A stretch of DNA of 33,308 nt from a virus, in IMG/VR virus record IMGVR_UViG_3300027847_002038, positions 1 to 33,308 of that record; one strand, 5' to 3'. The position numbers and the translations under genes were made by a program. Positions within the stretch are counted from its first letter, which is position 1; every line of letters starts with the position of its first letter. Positions 1 through 6,859 of this stretch are shown here, one piece after another. Below the pieces are notes generated by a model. That model was not told where the DNA came from, did not search any database, and worked only from the letters and a program-made list of their open reading frames with translations.

Positions 1-213
1 GTGCTGAACCGTATCGAACAGTCGTCGGTCGACATGGAGACAGGTGAGGTTGTCTTGTCCCCCAACCAAATGGTCATGAAGATGTTGGATTACCTCCAAC
101 CGTCGTATTGGCGAGTTGGAGCATTGAATAAAATCGGACTCAATCCCGATAACTATTGCGAGTCATCCGACCCTAAAATAAGTGTCATCATCAGAAGAGG
201 TAACGCAGAATGA
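1..213 (+). CDS. Hypothetical protein, possibly truncated at the window edge
   Basis: A 70-codon reading frame opens with GTG at the first base, so the true start may lie upstream of the window. I do not recognise a family. The product is small and soluble-looking, with a VDMETGEV stretch near the N-terminus and no membrane segment or obvious catalytic motif. Its TGA stop overlaps the ATG of the Rad52-like gene in an ATGA arrangement, which suggests translational coupling with the recombination genes and a role in the same replication block. That role is inferred from context only. Confidence 0.55.
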   Translation: MLNRIEQSSVDMETGEVVLSPNQMVMKMLDYLQPSYWRVGALNKIGLNPDNYCESSDPKISVIIRRGNAE

Positions 214-848
214 GTAAAGAAGTACTGAAGCAACTGTCCACACCGTTTCCCGAAGAACTGGAAGGAACCCTGAATAAAGGGGGAGTTGCCTTTAGGTTTG
301 TTTCGGTCAACGAAGTAATCGCGCGCCTGAATGATGTTCTCGGAGTCGAGAACTGGGACTTCAAAGTCATCTCCTGCGAGCGCAGTCTTGAAGGGGGCGA
401 CAACATCGTCGCCCATGTTCGTCTGTCGGCACGCATCGGCGACAAGTCGCTCCAAAGAGATGCATACGGTGGCGCGGAAGTCAAGTCGAAAAAAAACGGA
501 GGTCTCCTCGATTTGGGGAACGACCACAAGATCGCCATCTCGGACGCCTTGAAGAAGGCCGCTTCCATGATGGGGGTTGGTCTCTACCTCTACCGTTCCG
601 AAGAAGCCCTTGCCCACGAGGCTCACTCTTCCGAGGATCCAGAAGTGAAGCAGTTGTACGACAACTTCACCAGCCTGATTGAGAAGTTCGACAAGGCCCA
701 GAAGGAAGAAGTTGCGGTGTTCTGGAAGGGGCACGCTGGGGGGCGTCCCAAGCCGAAGCCCGAAGCCATGGGCAGCATTGAGGATCTGACAGCCCTCGTC
801 CAGCAGTGTGTCGCGATCTCCTTTGGCGGAGAGGCCAAGAGTGAATGA
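210..848 (+). CDS. Rad52-type single-strand annealing protein
   Basis: This 212-residue protein looks like a phage member of the Rad52/Rad22 family, which coats single-stranded DNA and anneals complementary strands during recombination-dependent replication. The conserved core spans roughly residues 28-135. It has an AFRFVSVNEVIARLNDVLG start, a GGAEVKSKKNGG loop, and the family-typical helix ISDALKKAASMMGVGLYLYR. The C-terminal third is variable, as is usual in these proteins. The ATG follows a GAGG ribosome-binding site and overlaps the preceding stop. A Cas4/AddB-like nuclease is encoded about 0.8 kb downstream, which fits the annealase-plus-exonuclease pairing common in phage recombination systems. 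I am confident of the family; the partner relationship is inferred. Confidence 0.85.
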   Translation: MSKEVLKQLSTPFPEELEGTLNKGGVAFRFVSVNEVIARLNDVLGVENWDFKVISCERSLEGGDNIVAHVRLSARIGDKSLQRDAYGGAEVKSKKNGGLLDLGNDHKIAISDALKKAASMMGVGLYLYRSEEALAHEAHSSEDPEVKQLYDNFTSLIEKFDKAQKEEVAVFWKGHAGGRPKPKPEAMGSIEDLTALVQQCVAISFGGEAKSE

Positions 849-996
849 GCCGGCCGCCAAGTGGCCGAAGAACTCCATGTACCAGTGCCCGTCGTGTGTT
901 CGTCATTACCTGGGCGGAGGGTCCGCAGAACGATACGACGCATCCTGTAATGTCTGCGGCACCGCCATCGACCCGAAGGCAGACCGCATCAAATGA
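841..996 (+). CDS. Small zinc-ribbon protein
   Basis: This is a 51-residue product if the GTG at 841 is used; that start has GGAGAGG about 7 bases upstream and overlaps the annealase gene by 8 bases. The protein contains CPSC and CNVC pairs separated by about 20 residues, the layout of a treble-clef or zinc-ribbon metal site. It presumably binds zinc and may contact nucleic acid or another protein, but nothing more specific can be read. An upstream ATG at 808 in the same frame would give a longer product overlapping the annealase by 41 bases and is less likely. Confidence 0.6.
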   Translation: MNEPAAKWPKNSMYQCPSCVRHYLGGGSAERYDASCNVCGTAIDPKADRIK

Positions 997-1115
997 GTAC
1001 CATCATGCAGACTCAGTTCGACACATTTACTCGTGAGGCGCTTCTTCGCCTCAGGGAAGAAGAGGCCGAGCGAATGAGACTGAAGTGGAAGGCAAAGGAC
1101 AAAAAATCTAAATAA
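993..1115 (+). CDS. Tiny hypothetical protein (40 residues)
   Basis: A short frame begins at an ATG overlapping the previous TGA in an ATGA junction and ends at TAA 1113-1115. The product is strongly charged, with an acidic LREEEAERMRLKWK centre and a lysine-rich end, and probably forms one amphipathic helix. The tight coupling on its 5' side and the AAAGGTG ribosome-binding site for the next gene directly after it argue that it is a real gene in the run. Function is unknown. Confidence 0.45.
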   Translation: MSTIMQTQFDTFTREALLRLREEEAERMRLKWKAKDKKSK

Positions 1116-1127
1116 AGGTGAATGCAA

Positions 1128-1616
1128 GTGGATACTTTAAGTACGACGGGGATGATCCAGAGGTTCAAGCAGCGGGCTGACGCTGTACGCAAGCGCACCA
1201 TGCCTCCGGTTGCGGGGGCTGAACGTAGAGAATTTGTCAAGCAGGCCGAACTCGATTATCAAGACTTTGCCCTGGTCGCTGACTCTGTAATAAGTTTGGA
1301 CGGGGGAATCTTGACGATTGATTTACGGCCCGCCATCTGCGATGCCGCCATTCGCGGTGAAGGGCACCTGGAACGAGAAACTCAGGTCGCCATGGAGAAC
1401 ATCGCCAATGCCCTCCCGACCGATGGAAACCTGATCACCCCCGGAATGCTGGATTCCAAAGCAGACCTTCAAGCCCTGATCGACGGAACCGAGATGTTTA
1501 AGGTGGTTGAGACCATCGCATCGGTCAACGTAAACGAGTGTCCCGGTTCGACTCTGGGCGTGCCCGCCGCACCGGGACCTGCTGGTTTCAGTCTGACTCA
1601 TGGGTATTTGGTATGA
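1128..1616 (+). CDS. Hypothetical protein in the recombination block
   Basis: I do not recognise this 162-residue protein. It has a basic, helical N-terminus with IQRFKQRADAVRKR, then a segment with alternating hydrophobic residues (SVISLDGGILTIDL) that looks like beta structure, and a Pro/Gly-rich tail. No cysteine cluster or catalytic motif stands out. The GTG at 1128 is preferred because AAAGGTG at 1114-1120 is well spaced from it, whereas an in-frame ATG at 1122 sits only one base from that site. The stop overlaps the start of the nuclease gene (ATGA), so the two are probably translated together. Confidence 0.7.
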   Translation: MDTLSTTGMIQRFKQRADAVRKRTMPPVAGAERREFVKQAELDYQDFALVADSVISLDGGILTIDLRPAICDAAIRGEGHLERETQVAMENIANALPTDGNLITPGMLDSKADLQALIDGTEMFKVVETIASVNVNECPGSTLGVPAAPGPAGFSLTHGYLV

Positions 1617-2380
1617 CGGCTGTAGCGCCCCCACACCTGTCGCCTTCGTCGATGGGCACTTTCCGCCAGTGCCCTCTCAGATTCAAGTACAACAAGATTG
1701 ACAAGATCCCCGACCCCTCCGGCAAGGAGGCGTTGATGGGGAACTTCGTCCATGATGTGCTAGAGGGTCTCTACGGCTACGCCCCCGAAGACCGCACTCA
1801 GGATCGCGCCCAGTCTTTGGCCCGGGAGGTATGGGACAACGACAACTGGGGGGAAAGAGTGCAGCCCCTCGTTCCAGACGCAGAGGAATATCGGATGTTC
1901 CGCTGGAAGGCCTGGTGGTGCATCGAGAACCTGTGGAAAATTGAGAACCCAGAGGAAATAGAACCCGACGGTTTGGAGTATGAACTCAACGGGGAAGTAT
2001 CCGGAGTGAACCTCAAGGGATTCATCGATCGCTTCACTATGGACGAAGACGGTGGAATTGTCATTTCCGACTATAAGACCGGCAAGGTCCCACGAGCAGA
2101 TTACGTCGATCAGCGATTTCTGCAACTGCGTATTTATGGAACGTTGGTCAATGCCTTAGGTATCGGACGGACCTCCAGTTTGGAACTGCTCTACCTCAAG
2201 GACGGAGTCAAGTTCGAAGTTCCCTTTAGTGAAGAAGACATCACTAATACGAGCGAGTATGTACGAAATGTTAAAGACGATGTAGATAAGGCATGCGCTA
2301 CGGGAGATTTTCCTGCACAGAAATCGGTTTTGTGTGGATGGTGTAGTTACAAGGGGATCTGTCCACTATGGGCCAACTGA
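1613..2380 (+). CDS. PD-(D/E)XK nuclease, Cas4/RecB-like, with four iron-sulphur cysteines
   Basis: This 255-residue protein has the architecture of Cas4 and the AddB/RecB nuclease domain. The catalytic core contains D139 in GFIDR, then D153 and K155 in DYKTGK, followed by the QxxxY motif at Q171-Y175. One cysteine lies near the N-terminus (C20, in FRQCPLRFKY) and three near the C-terminus (C241, C244, C250), the spacing that holds a 4Fe-4S cluster in Cas4 and AddB. Such enzymes resect DNA ends, usually 5' to 3'. With the Rad52-like annealase upstream it likely forms the phage recombination pair. The ATG at 1613 overlaps the previous stop; a longer in-frame start at 1538 would run far into the upstream gene and is unlikely. 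No cas1 or cas2 is nearby, so a CRISPR role is not supported. Confidence 0.85.
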   Translation: MTAVAPPHLSPSSMGTFRQCPLRFKYNKIDKIPDPSGKEALMGNFVHDVLEGLYGYAPEDRTQDRAQSLAREVWDNDNWGERVQPLVPDAEEYRMFRWKAWWCIENLWKIENPEEIEPDGLEYELNGEVSGVNLKGFIDRFTMDEDGGIVISDYKTGKVPRADYVDQRFLQLRIYGTLVNALGIGRTSSLELLYLKDGVKFEVPFSEEDITNTSEYVRNVKDDVDKACATGDFPAQKSVLCGWCSYKGICPLWAN

Positions 2381-2400
2381 CTGGAGAAAAGGTGAACACG

Positions 2401-2904
2401 ATGCCTGACGAATTCTTTGCTCGGTTGGTTGCAGACGATGTGAAAAATCGCGTTACTGCACAGCAAAGAAAAGAGTTGCTGCTCGAAGAGAATTGGGATC
2501 GCTGGAAAAGGGGAATTTTGTGCCTTCTGGACAATCTCGAAGATCAAATTGAGAATATCGAAATAGATGCTCAGGCCGATGCGGTCAGGTATGGGGGCAT
2601 GGGGCGGCCCGGCAAGCGTTTGGCGGACGAGGCCGCACGGGCCTACGACATGCGTAAAACCAAAGTCGAACGGTTCCGGCTGCATGTCGAACGTCGCCTG
2701 AGCCAAGTGGAAAGCATGATCAAAACGGGTAAGCCCATCTCCGAGAATCCGTGGGAAACGGTTGACTTCTATCGTCGAGCAATCATTACACATCGGAAGA
2801 TGCTCAACGAACTCGATCTGGAGGATACGGCAATCGACCGAGCCCTGTGGGCTACTCTCGAGAACCGCTGGGACTTCGATCGGGTAGATCCGCTGACGCT
2901 TTAG
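2401..2904 (+). CDS. Hypothetical helical protein
   Basis: This product is 167 residues from the ATG at 2401, which has GGAGAAAAGGTGA just upstream; an alternative ATG at 2368 overlaps the nuclease by 13 bases and lacks such a site. The sequence is rich in Glu, Arg, Lys and Leu and predicted by eye to be almost wholly helical, for example around VERFRLHVERRLSQVE, with coiled-coil character. No catalytic motif is visible. It sits between the nuclease and the HNH gene, so a role in DNA metabolism is possible, but this is context only. Confidence 0.7.
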   Translation: MPDEFFARLVADDVKNRVTAQQRKELLLEENWDRWKRGILCLLDNLEDQIENIEIDAQADAVRYGGMGRPGKRLADEAARAYDMRKTKVERFRLHVERRLSQVESMIKTGKPISENPWETVDFYRRAIITHRKMLNELDLEDTAIDRALWATLENRWDFDRVDPLTL

Positions 2905-2922
2905 TAGGAGTAGATTTCAATC

Positions 2923-3225
2923 ATGCGCAGCCGCAGCAAGAAGAAACAACGTGAATATGTTGAGCGCCGCAAACTGGTTAAGAGGATGCTGGAAGAGCGC
3001 CCATATTGCGAAGCCTGTCCTGTTTTCGCTGAACATGATGGGGCTGGCTCTTACGTTCGCAACGGCAGCGTCGATATCCACGAATTGAAACGCCGTTCTC
3101 AGGGGGGATCCATCACAGATGAATCGAACTGCATGGCGGTGTGTCGCAGATGTCACCAACGTATCGGTGACCGCCCCCAACTCGCTGTCGACTTGGGCCT
3201 CGCTAAAAAAAGTTGGATGCCATGA
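2923..3225 (+). CDS. HNH endonuclease-like protein
   Basis: This 100-residue protein has a compact HNH fold. After a basic N-terminus come C29 and C32 (CEAC), the first-histidine segment DIHELKRRSQGG with H53, N69, and the CRRCHQRIG end with C74, C77 and H78. The four cysteines would hold a structural zinc and H53/N69/H78 the catalytic metal. Family members nick or cut DNA. In many phages a free-standing HNH protein assists terminase packaging, but here it lies among recombination genes and directly upstream of the RuvC-like resolvase, with which it shares an ATGA overlap. It could therefore serve recombination, host DNA degradation or homing. No intron boundary is evident. Confidence 0.8.
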   Translation: MRSRSKKKQREYVERRKLVKRMLEERPYCEACPVFAEHDGAGSYVRNGSVDIHELKRRSQGGSITDESNCMAVCRRCHQRIGDRPQLAVDLGLAKKSWMP

Positions 3226-3773
3226 ACATTCTCGGACTTGATCCGTCGCTTACTTCAACGGGAATATGTGCCGGCGATAACCACGGTGTCGCATATCAGT
3301 CCCGCGAAGAAGATGCAGCGCGGCTGGTGGACATCCGCGACTATGTCTTGCGAATGTGTCTCGAAAATGATGTCAAGTGCGTGATCATGGAGGGCTACTC
3401 TTACGGGTCGCGTACTCGAGCGCACGCCCTGGGGGAACTCGGTGGAGTGCTAAAAGTGGCGTTTAACGAGGCATGGATTCCCTATGTCCTCGTGCCCCCC
3501 ACCTCGCGAGCCAAGTTCGCTACCGGTCGAGGGAACGCCGGCAAGGCTGAGGTCATTTCTGCTGTGTCGTTTAAGACCAACAGATCATGGTCGGGCAAGG
3601 GCATCGAGGATCGCATCGATGCTTGGGTGCTTCATGAAATGGGTCTCGAATATCTTGGCCAGAGTCAGTACGAGTGGCCGGCGGAGAACCGCAAGGCTCT
3701 TGATGGTATCAATTGGGAGCCATTACTGATGATGATAGGAGTGGAGAACGGTGAACCGATCACAACCGATTAG
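3222..3773 (+). CDS. RuvC-like Holliday junction resolvase
   Basis: This 183-residue protein begins with the RNase H-fold strand ILGLDPSLTSTG carrying the first catalytic aspartate (D7). E57 lies in VIMEGYSYGS, and D130 and D133 in the terminal EDRIDAW helix, matching the four acidic residues of RuvC-type resolvases. The enzyme would cut four-way junctions or branched DNA produced by recombination-dependent replication before packaging. The ATG at 3222 overlaps the HNH stop; a TTG three codons earlier is less plausible. Its length is close to bacterial RuvC. Confidence 0.85.
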   Translation: MNILGLDPSLTSTGICAGDNHGVAYQSREEDAARLVDIRDYVLRMCLENDVKCVIMEGYSYGSRTRAHALGELGGVLKVAFNEAWIPYVLVPPTSRAKFATGRGNAGKAEVISAVSFKTNRSWSGKGIEDRIDAWVLHEMGLEYLGQSQYEWPAENRKALDGINWEPLLMMIGVENGEPITTD

Positions 3774-4095
3774 TCAGGTCGACATTGAGAATCAACTCAT
3801 GTACCTGATCGAATCGTTGGAGAGTGAGACGGAAGCCTTCGAGCAGTTGGCGGAAGATGCTGCAAAGAAGGAGTCACGGTACAAGGCCAGTTGGGCCAAA
3901 GAGTACCTTTCGGCTAAAGGGTCAATCAAGGAGCGGGAGTCGTGGGCTGACTACAAGTTGGCCGACACGCAGTTTGACTTCAAGTGCGCCGAGGCTCTCG
4001 TCAAGGCTAAACGGGAGAAGTTACTCTCGTTGCGAACCTCGATTGACGCCATGCGAACCCTCAACGCAAATGTCAGATTTCAAGTAGGTCCGTGA
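3751..4095 (+). CDS. Hypothetical coiled-coil protein
   Basis: This 114-residue protein starts at GTG 3751 with GGAGTGGAG just upstream, overlapping the resolvase by 23 bases. It is highly helical and charged (SLESETEAFEQLAEDAAKK, AKREKLLSLRTSIDAMR) and probably forms a coiled coil or helical bundle. No enzyme motif is present. Its 3' end overlaps the first ParB-like gene, so it could belong to the recombination group or to the ParB/PAPS-reductase cassette. Function unknown. Confidence 0.7.
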   Translation: MNRSQPISQVDIENQLMYLIESLESETEAFEQLAEDAAKKESRYKASWAKEYLSAKGSIKERESWADYKLADTQFDFKCAEALVKAKREKLLSLRTSIDAMRTLNANVRFQVGP

Positions 4096-4880
4096 TGGAA
4101 CACAACGTGAACGAGTCGTTGAAATCCCTGCTTGTTCCTCTGGATTCTCTTACTCCGTTGGAACATAATCCACGGGTTGGAAATGTCCCAGCGATCATGG
4201 CTTCCTACGAGGAGTTTGGTCAAGTCAAACCAGTTGTGGTGAGACCCAATGGCGATGGCATGTCAACCGTTATTGCTGGGAACCATCAGGTCGAAGCAGT
4301 GAGGCGTCTCGGATGGACGCATATTGCTGCCGTGCCGATCGATGCGGACGACAAGCGAGCGGTTGCATTTGCTCTCGCAGATAACCGAACAATGGAGTTG
4401 GGGCATACGGATTCGGCGGAGGCGGCCGAGATGATCGTTCAAATTGTTGATGAGTACAACGATTTGATGGAGAGTCTCCAGTGGGATGATTTCGAAATCG
4501 CTTACTACGAAGAACAGTCCAGGAGGGGAAAATCTGACGATGGGGATGAGGTTGGTTTTATCATCCCGGGGATTACGGAAGTGGTTGGGGCCGCAGCCGA
4601 AATGTTGGCAGGGATGGTCCAAGAAGATGAAGATGGGACACGACAGATTGTTGCCGACGATTCGGTAGACCATGCCGATGTGGCGGTTCAAGGAAGCACG
4701 GCGGTAGTGCCGGGTGCCGCTCCGCGGGCAGTGGTCCAATACACGATCGTTTTTGACGATGCCGACCAGCAGAAGCGGTGGTACGACTTCATCAGATGGC
4801 TTCGAAATAATCCAGGTTATGACGGAACCACCACAGGGCAAAAGATTCTCTCATTTATTGATTCTCATTCAGAAGTATGA
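4095..4880 (+). CDS. ParB-like (IbrB-type) nuclease-domain protein, first copy
   Basis: Residues about 12-105 of this 261-residue protein carry a ParB/sulfiredoxin-fold domain: the NPR motif in LEHNPRVGN, FGQVKPVVVRPNG, the nucleotide-loop equivalent AGNHQVEAVRRLGW, and FALADNRTMELG. ParB-family domains bind CTP or ATP and act as switches, nucleases or kinases depending on the subfamily. The remaining 150 residues are acidic and unassigned. The gene immediately precedes a PAPS-reductase-like gene (4-base overlap), and a second ParB-like gene follows that, an arrangement related to ibrB-ibrA. The GTG at 4092 is an equally possible start. The fold is clear; the biochemical role is not. Confidence 0.8.
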   Translation: MEHNVNESLKSLLVPLDSLTPLEHNPRVGNVPAIMASYEEFGQVKPVVVRPNGDGMSTVIAGNHQVEAVRRLGWTHIAAVPIDADDKRAVAFALADNRTMELGHTDSAEAAEMIVQIVDEYNDLMESLQWDDFEIAYYEEQSRRGKSDDGDEVGFIIPGITEVVGAAAEMLAGMVQEDEDGTRQIVADDSVDHADVAVQGSTAVVPGAAPRAVVQYTIVFDDADQQKRWYDFIRWLRNNPGYDGTTTGQKILSFIDSHSEV

Positions 4881-6007
4881 GTCGTCAGAGAATGTTCCTC
4901 GACATATCGTGTGTCGAGGCGGCCCGACAAAGAATCCGGCACGTTTACGACACATTTGACACCGTCTGCGTTCAGTTCTCCGGGGGCAAGGACAGCACGG
5001 CGGCTTTATACCTAGCCAAAGAAATCCATGAAGAACGTGGCCTGGGTCCAGTAAAAGTCATTTTCCGCGACGAAGAAATGGTCAGCCCGCTCGTCGAAGA
5101 ATACGTCAACATGGTTCGTCAATTCGACTGGGTTGACATGGAGTGGTATTGCTTGCCTGTTGGCGCGGAGATTTGGGTGTTGGGCCGCCGACAGTCTTTG
5201 ATCATCTGGGATGAAGAGCGGGCAAAAGAAGGAAAACTGGTACGCCCCATACCCGACTGGGCCATCACCGCCTTTCATTTTGGGTTAGATCATTCCAAGC
5301 CCTTGACCAAACCCATGGACGAATACATGATGCAGGGCAAGGCCGGTCAGGTCGCTTTTATTACCGGAGTCAGGGCTTCCGAGTCCATGATTCGTTACAG
5401 GTCGGTTGTCCAGAAGTTGAACGAGAATTACATTAATAATCCTTACAAATTGAGCAAGAGCGTTCCCCTCAAGTTGGCCAAAATCATTTACGACTGGAAC
5501 ATTGATGACGTGTTCCGGTTCATTTCGGAAGAACACAACGCGCCCTACTGCGAATATTACGACCGGGCGGTGGTGACCGGATCCAATACTAGAGTCGGAG
5601 TTCCACTGCACGCTGTTGCTGCCCGCCGCCTCGGCGATTTGGTAGCAACGGAACCAGAGTTCTTTGATCGTCTTTGCGAGTGTTTTCCACAAATAGATGC
5701 CCAGCGGCGATGGTGGAAAGATGTTGACGTTGACAAGTTCATCGCCCTCTATTCCGAGAACGGTTGGGAGGGTGTTTCGGAATTCATTGATGCCTACATG
5801 ATCGGACCCGGTAATACTCAGCGGGCTAAGGCGTTGACTGCAGAGTTCCGTCGCAAGCATGCTCGTGATCCATATTCGTATCCATTCGAAAACCTGTTGC
5901 GTCACTTGCTGCTGAAGGAAATTGGTAGCGCCAGGTCAGTAACGCCGGTCGGGCCAAAGACGCGAGCGCATACGCTCCGGTTGAAGGAGAATGAAAATGG
6001 AGATTGA
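4877..6007 (+). CDS. PAPS reductase-like / IbrA-type ATP-pyrophosphatase protein
   Basis: This 376-residue protein has the PP-loop SGGKDST at residues 35-41 and a following FRDEEMVSP segment, the signature of the PAPS reductase / adenine nucleotide alpha-hydrolase family. These enzymes activate a substrate with ATP, often for sulphur transfer. The downstream region with ITGVRASES, WNIDDVFRFI and NTRVGVPLHAVAARRLG resembles the long IbrA/DUF3440-type members found in prophages and plasmids rather than assimilatory CysH. DndC, the DNA phosphorothioation protein, is a more distant relative. It lies between two ParB-like genes with short overlaps at both ends. A DNA or RNA modification, or a regulatory role as reported for IbrA/IbrB, is plausible but unproven. 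Confidence 0.85.
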   Translation: MSRQRMFLDISCVEAARQRIRHVYDTFDTVCVQFSGGKDSTAALYLAKEIHEERGLGPVKVIFRDEEMVSPLVEEYVNMVRQFDWVDMEWYCLPVGAEIWVLGRRQSLIIWDEERAKEGKLVRPIPDWAITAFHFGLDHSKPLTKPMDEYMMQGKAGQVAFITGVRASESMIRYRSVVQKLNENYINNPYKLSKSVPLKLAKIIYDWNIDDVFRFISEEHNAPYCEYYDRAVVTGSNTRVGVPLHAVAARRLGDLVATEPEFFDRLCECFPQIDAQRRWWKDVDVDKFIALYSENGWEGVSEFIDAYMIGPGNTQRAKALTAEFRRKHARDPYSYPFENLLRHLLLKEIGSARSVTPVGPKTRAHTLRLKENENGD

Positions 6008-6563
6008 ATTGGTCGAGGGTGAATCCCTCAACGTTCCCGACTGGGGTGCCACTCATATTCTGAGGCCCGATCTGCTGGTCTTGGCGCGGTCCATCGCCGA
6101 ACACGGAGTTCTTGCGCCACTGGTGGTGCAGCGGGAGGGATCCAATGTCATCGATGGAGCACAGCGCCTGCGTCTCTGTTTGGACAATGCTGCCCTTAAC
6201 GAGGCGTGCGAGGGGAAGGTCCCCGTGGTGTGGATCGACTGTGACAACGCGGAAGCGATGATCTTGCATATCCAAATCAATCGAGGACGTGGGGCGGTGG
6301 TAGCCCACAAGTTGTCCAAATTGATCAAGACACTCAAACGTGTCATGCGTATGACCGACGCTCAATACAAAGATTTATTCAATATGAAATTTGATGAACT
6401 CGAGTTGTTGTTAGATGGTTCGATCATCAAGCACCGGAAGGTTGCGAACCATAGGTATTCTCGGGCGTGGGTTCCGGTAGAGGCTCCGCCGGGGACGACT
6501 GACAGCGATCTGGCGATTCGTCGTAAGGTCGCTATAGAGAAGCCACCCAATCCCGACAGGTAG
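5997..6563 (+). CDS. ParB-like protein, second copy
   Basis: The protein has 188 residues from ATG 5997, which is preferred over ATG 5991 because AAGGAGA at 5984-5990 is correctly spaced only for the later codon. It has a second, divergent ParB/sulfiredoxin-like domain: LARSIAEHGVLAPLVV, the DGAQRLRLCL loop, VPVVWIDC and LHIQINRGRG. Residues from about 105 form a helical segment and the tail is Pro-rich and basic. It overlaps the PAPS-reductase-like gene by 11 bases and ends the first gene block. Its sequence differs strongly from the ParB-like copy at 4095, so this is not a recent duplication. Confidence 0.75.
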   Translation: MEIELVEGESLNVPDWGATHILRPDLLVLARSIAEHGVLAPLVVQREGSNVIDGAQRLRLCLDNAALNEACEGKVPVVWIDCDNAEAMILHIQINRGRGAVVAHKLSKLIKTLKRVMRMTDAQYKDLFNMKFDELELLLDGSIIKHRKVANHRYSRAWVPVEAPPGTTDSDLAIRRKVAIEKPPNPDR

Positions 6564-6584
6564 TGAATGGTAGACTCTTACTTA

Positions 6585-6594
6585 GATTCGAATC
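6585..6594. repeat. 10-base perfect palindrome in the module-boundary gap
   Basis: GATTCGAATC is perfectly self-complementary and lies 15 bases upstream of ATG 6609. It superficially resembles a tRNA T-arm but no tRNA fits around it. It could be an operator. A second palindrome, GCAGCGCTGC, lies at 6798-6807 in the same gap. Confidence 0.35.
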
Positions 6595-6608
6595 CTGTAG
6601 GAGCCTCT

Positions 6609-6830
6609 ATGAAGTTCGGTATATTCAGTGGATTTAGGCTGCTTGTAACGCTCATGTCGTTGCAGCCTTTTTGGATCCAAACCAATTGGGCCGACCGGTT
6701 CAAACTGCGCTCGGGTCTAACTCGCCGTTTGGCAAGTGCTGCTCTCAGGCGGAGGACTTCAGGACGCAGAACCGAGAGCGTAAGAGATCTGACGCGTGCA
6801 GCGCTGCGGAATAGAAGGTCTGGATCGTAG
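6609..6830 (+). CDS. Doubtful small basic ORF
   Basis: From ATG 6609, which has TAGGAG five bases upstream, a 73-residue product could be made; the frame also opens at ATG 6567 without a good ribosome-binding site. The N-terminus is hydrophobic (MKFGIFSGFRLLVTLM) and the C-terminal half is very rich in arginine, so codon use does not look like its neighbours. A terminator-like hairpin at 6636-6672 lies inside it. It may be an artefact of a regulatory gap, or a leader peptide. Low confidence. Confidence 0.3.
   Translation: MKFGIFSGFRLLVTLMSLQPFWIQTNWADRFKLRSGLTRRLASAALRRRTSGRRTESVRDLTRAALRNRRSGS
6636..6672 (+). terminator. Probable intrinsic terminator between early-type and structural genes
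   Basis: AGGCTGC at 6636-6642 pairs perfectly with GCAGCCT at 6662-6668. Inside, AACG pairs with CGTT around a 7-base loop, leaving a 4-base bulge on the 5' side, and five T residues follow at 6668-6672. The position, after the last ParB-like gene and before the first connector gene, fits a transcription boundary. The T-run is short and the bulge weakens the stem, so efficiency is uncertain. Confidence 0.5.
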
Positions 6831-6859
6831 TGACTTGCCTGCGAGGATGGTAGAAACGC

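Noticed and set aside
1613-2380. A CRISPR adaptation role for the Cas4-like nuclease
   Set aside because: No cas1, cas2 or repeat array is present, and Cas4/AddB-like nucleases are common phage recombination enzymes.
2923-3225. HNH gene as an intron-encoded homing endonuclease
   Set aside because: It is tightly coupled to both neighbours, and no interrupted gene or intron structure is visible.
6557-6608. tRNA-like sequence with a TTCGAATCC T-loop motif
   Set aside because: No 7-base acceptor stem pairs around it and there is too little sequence between the D-like and T-like parts for an anticodon arm.
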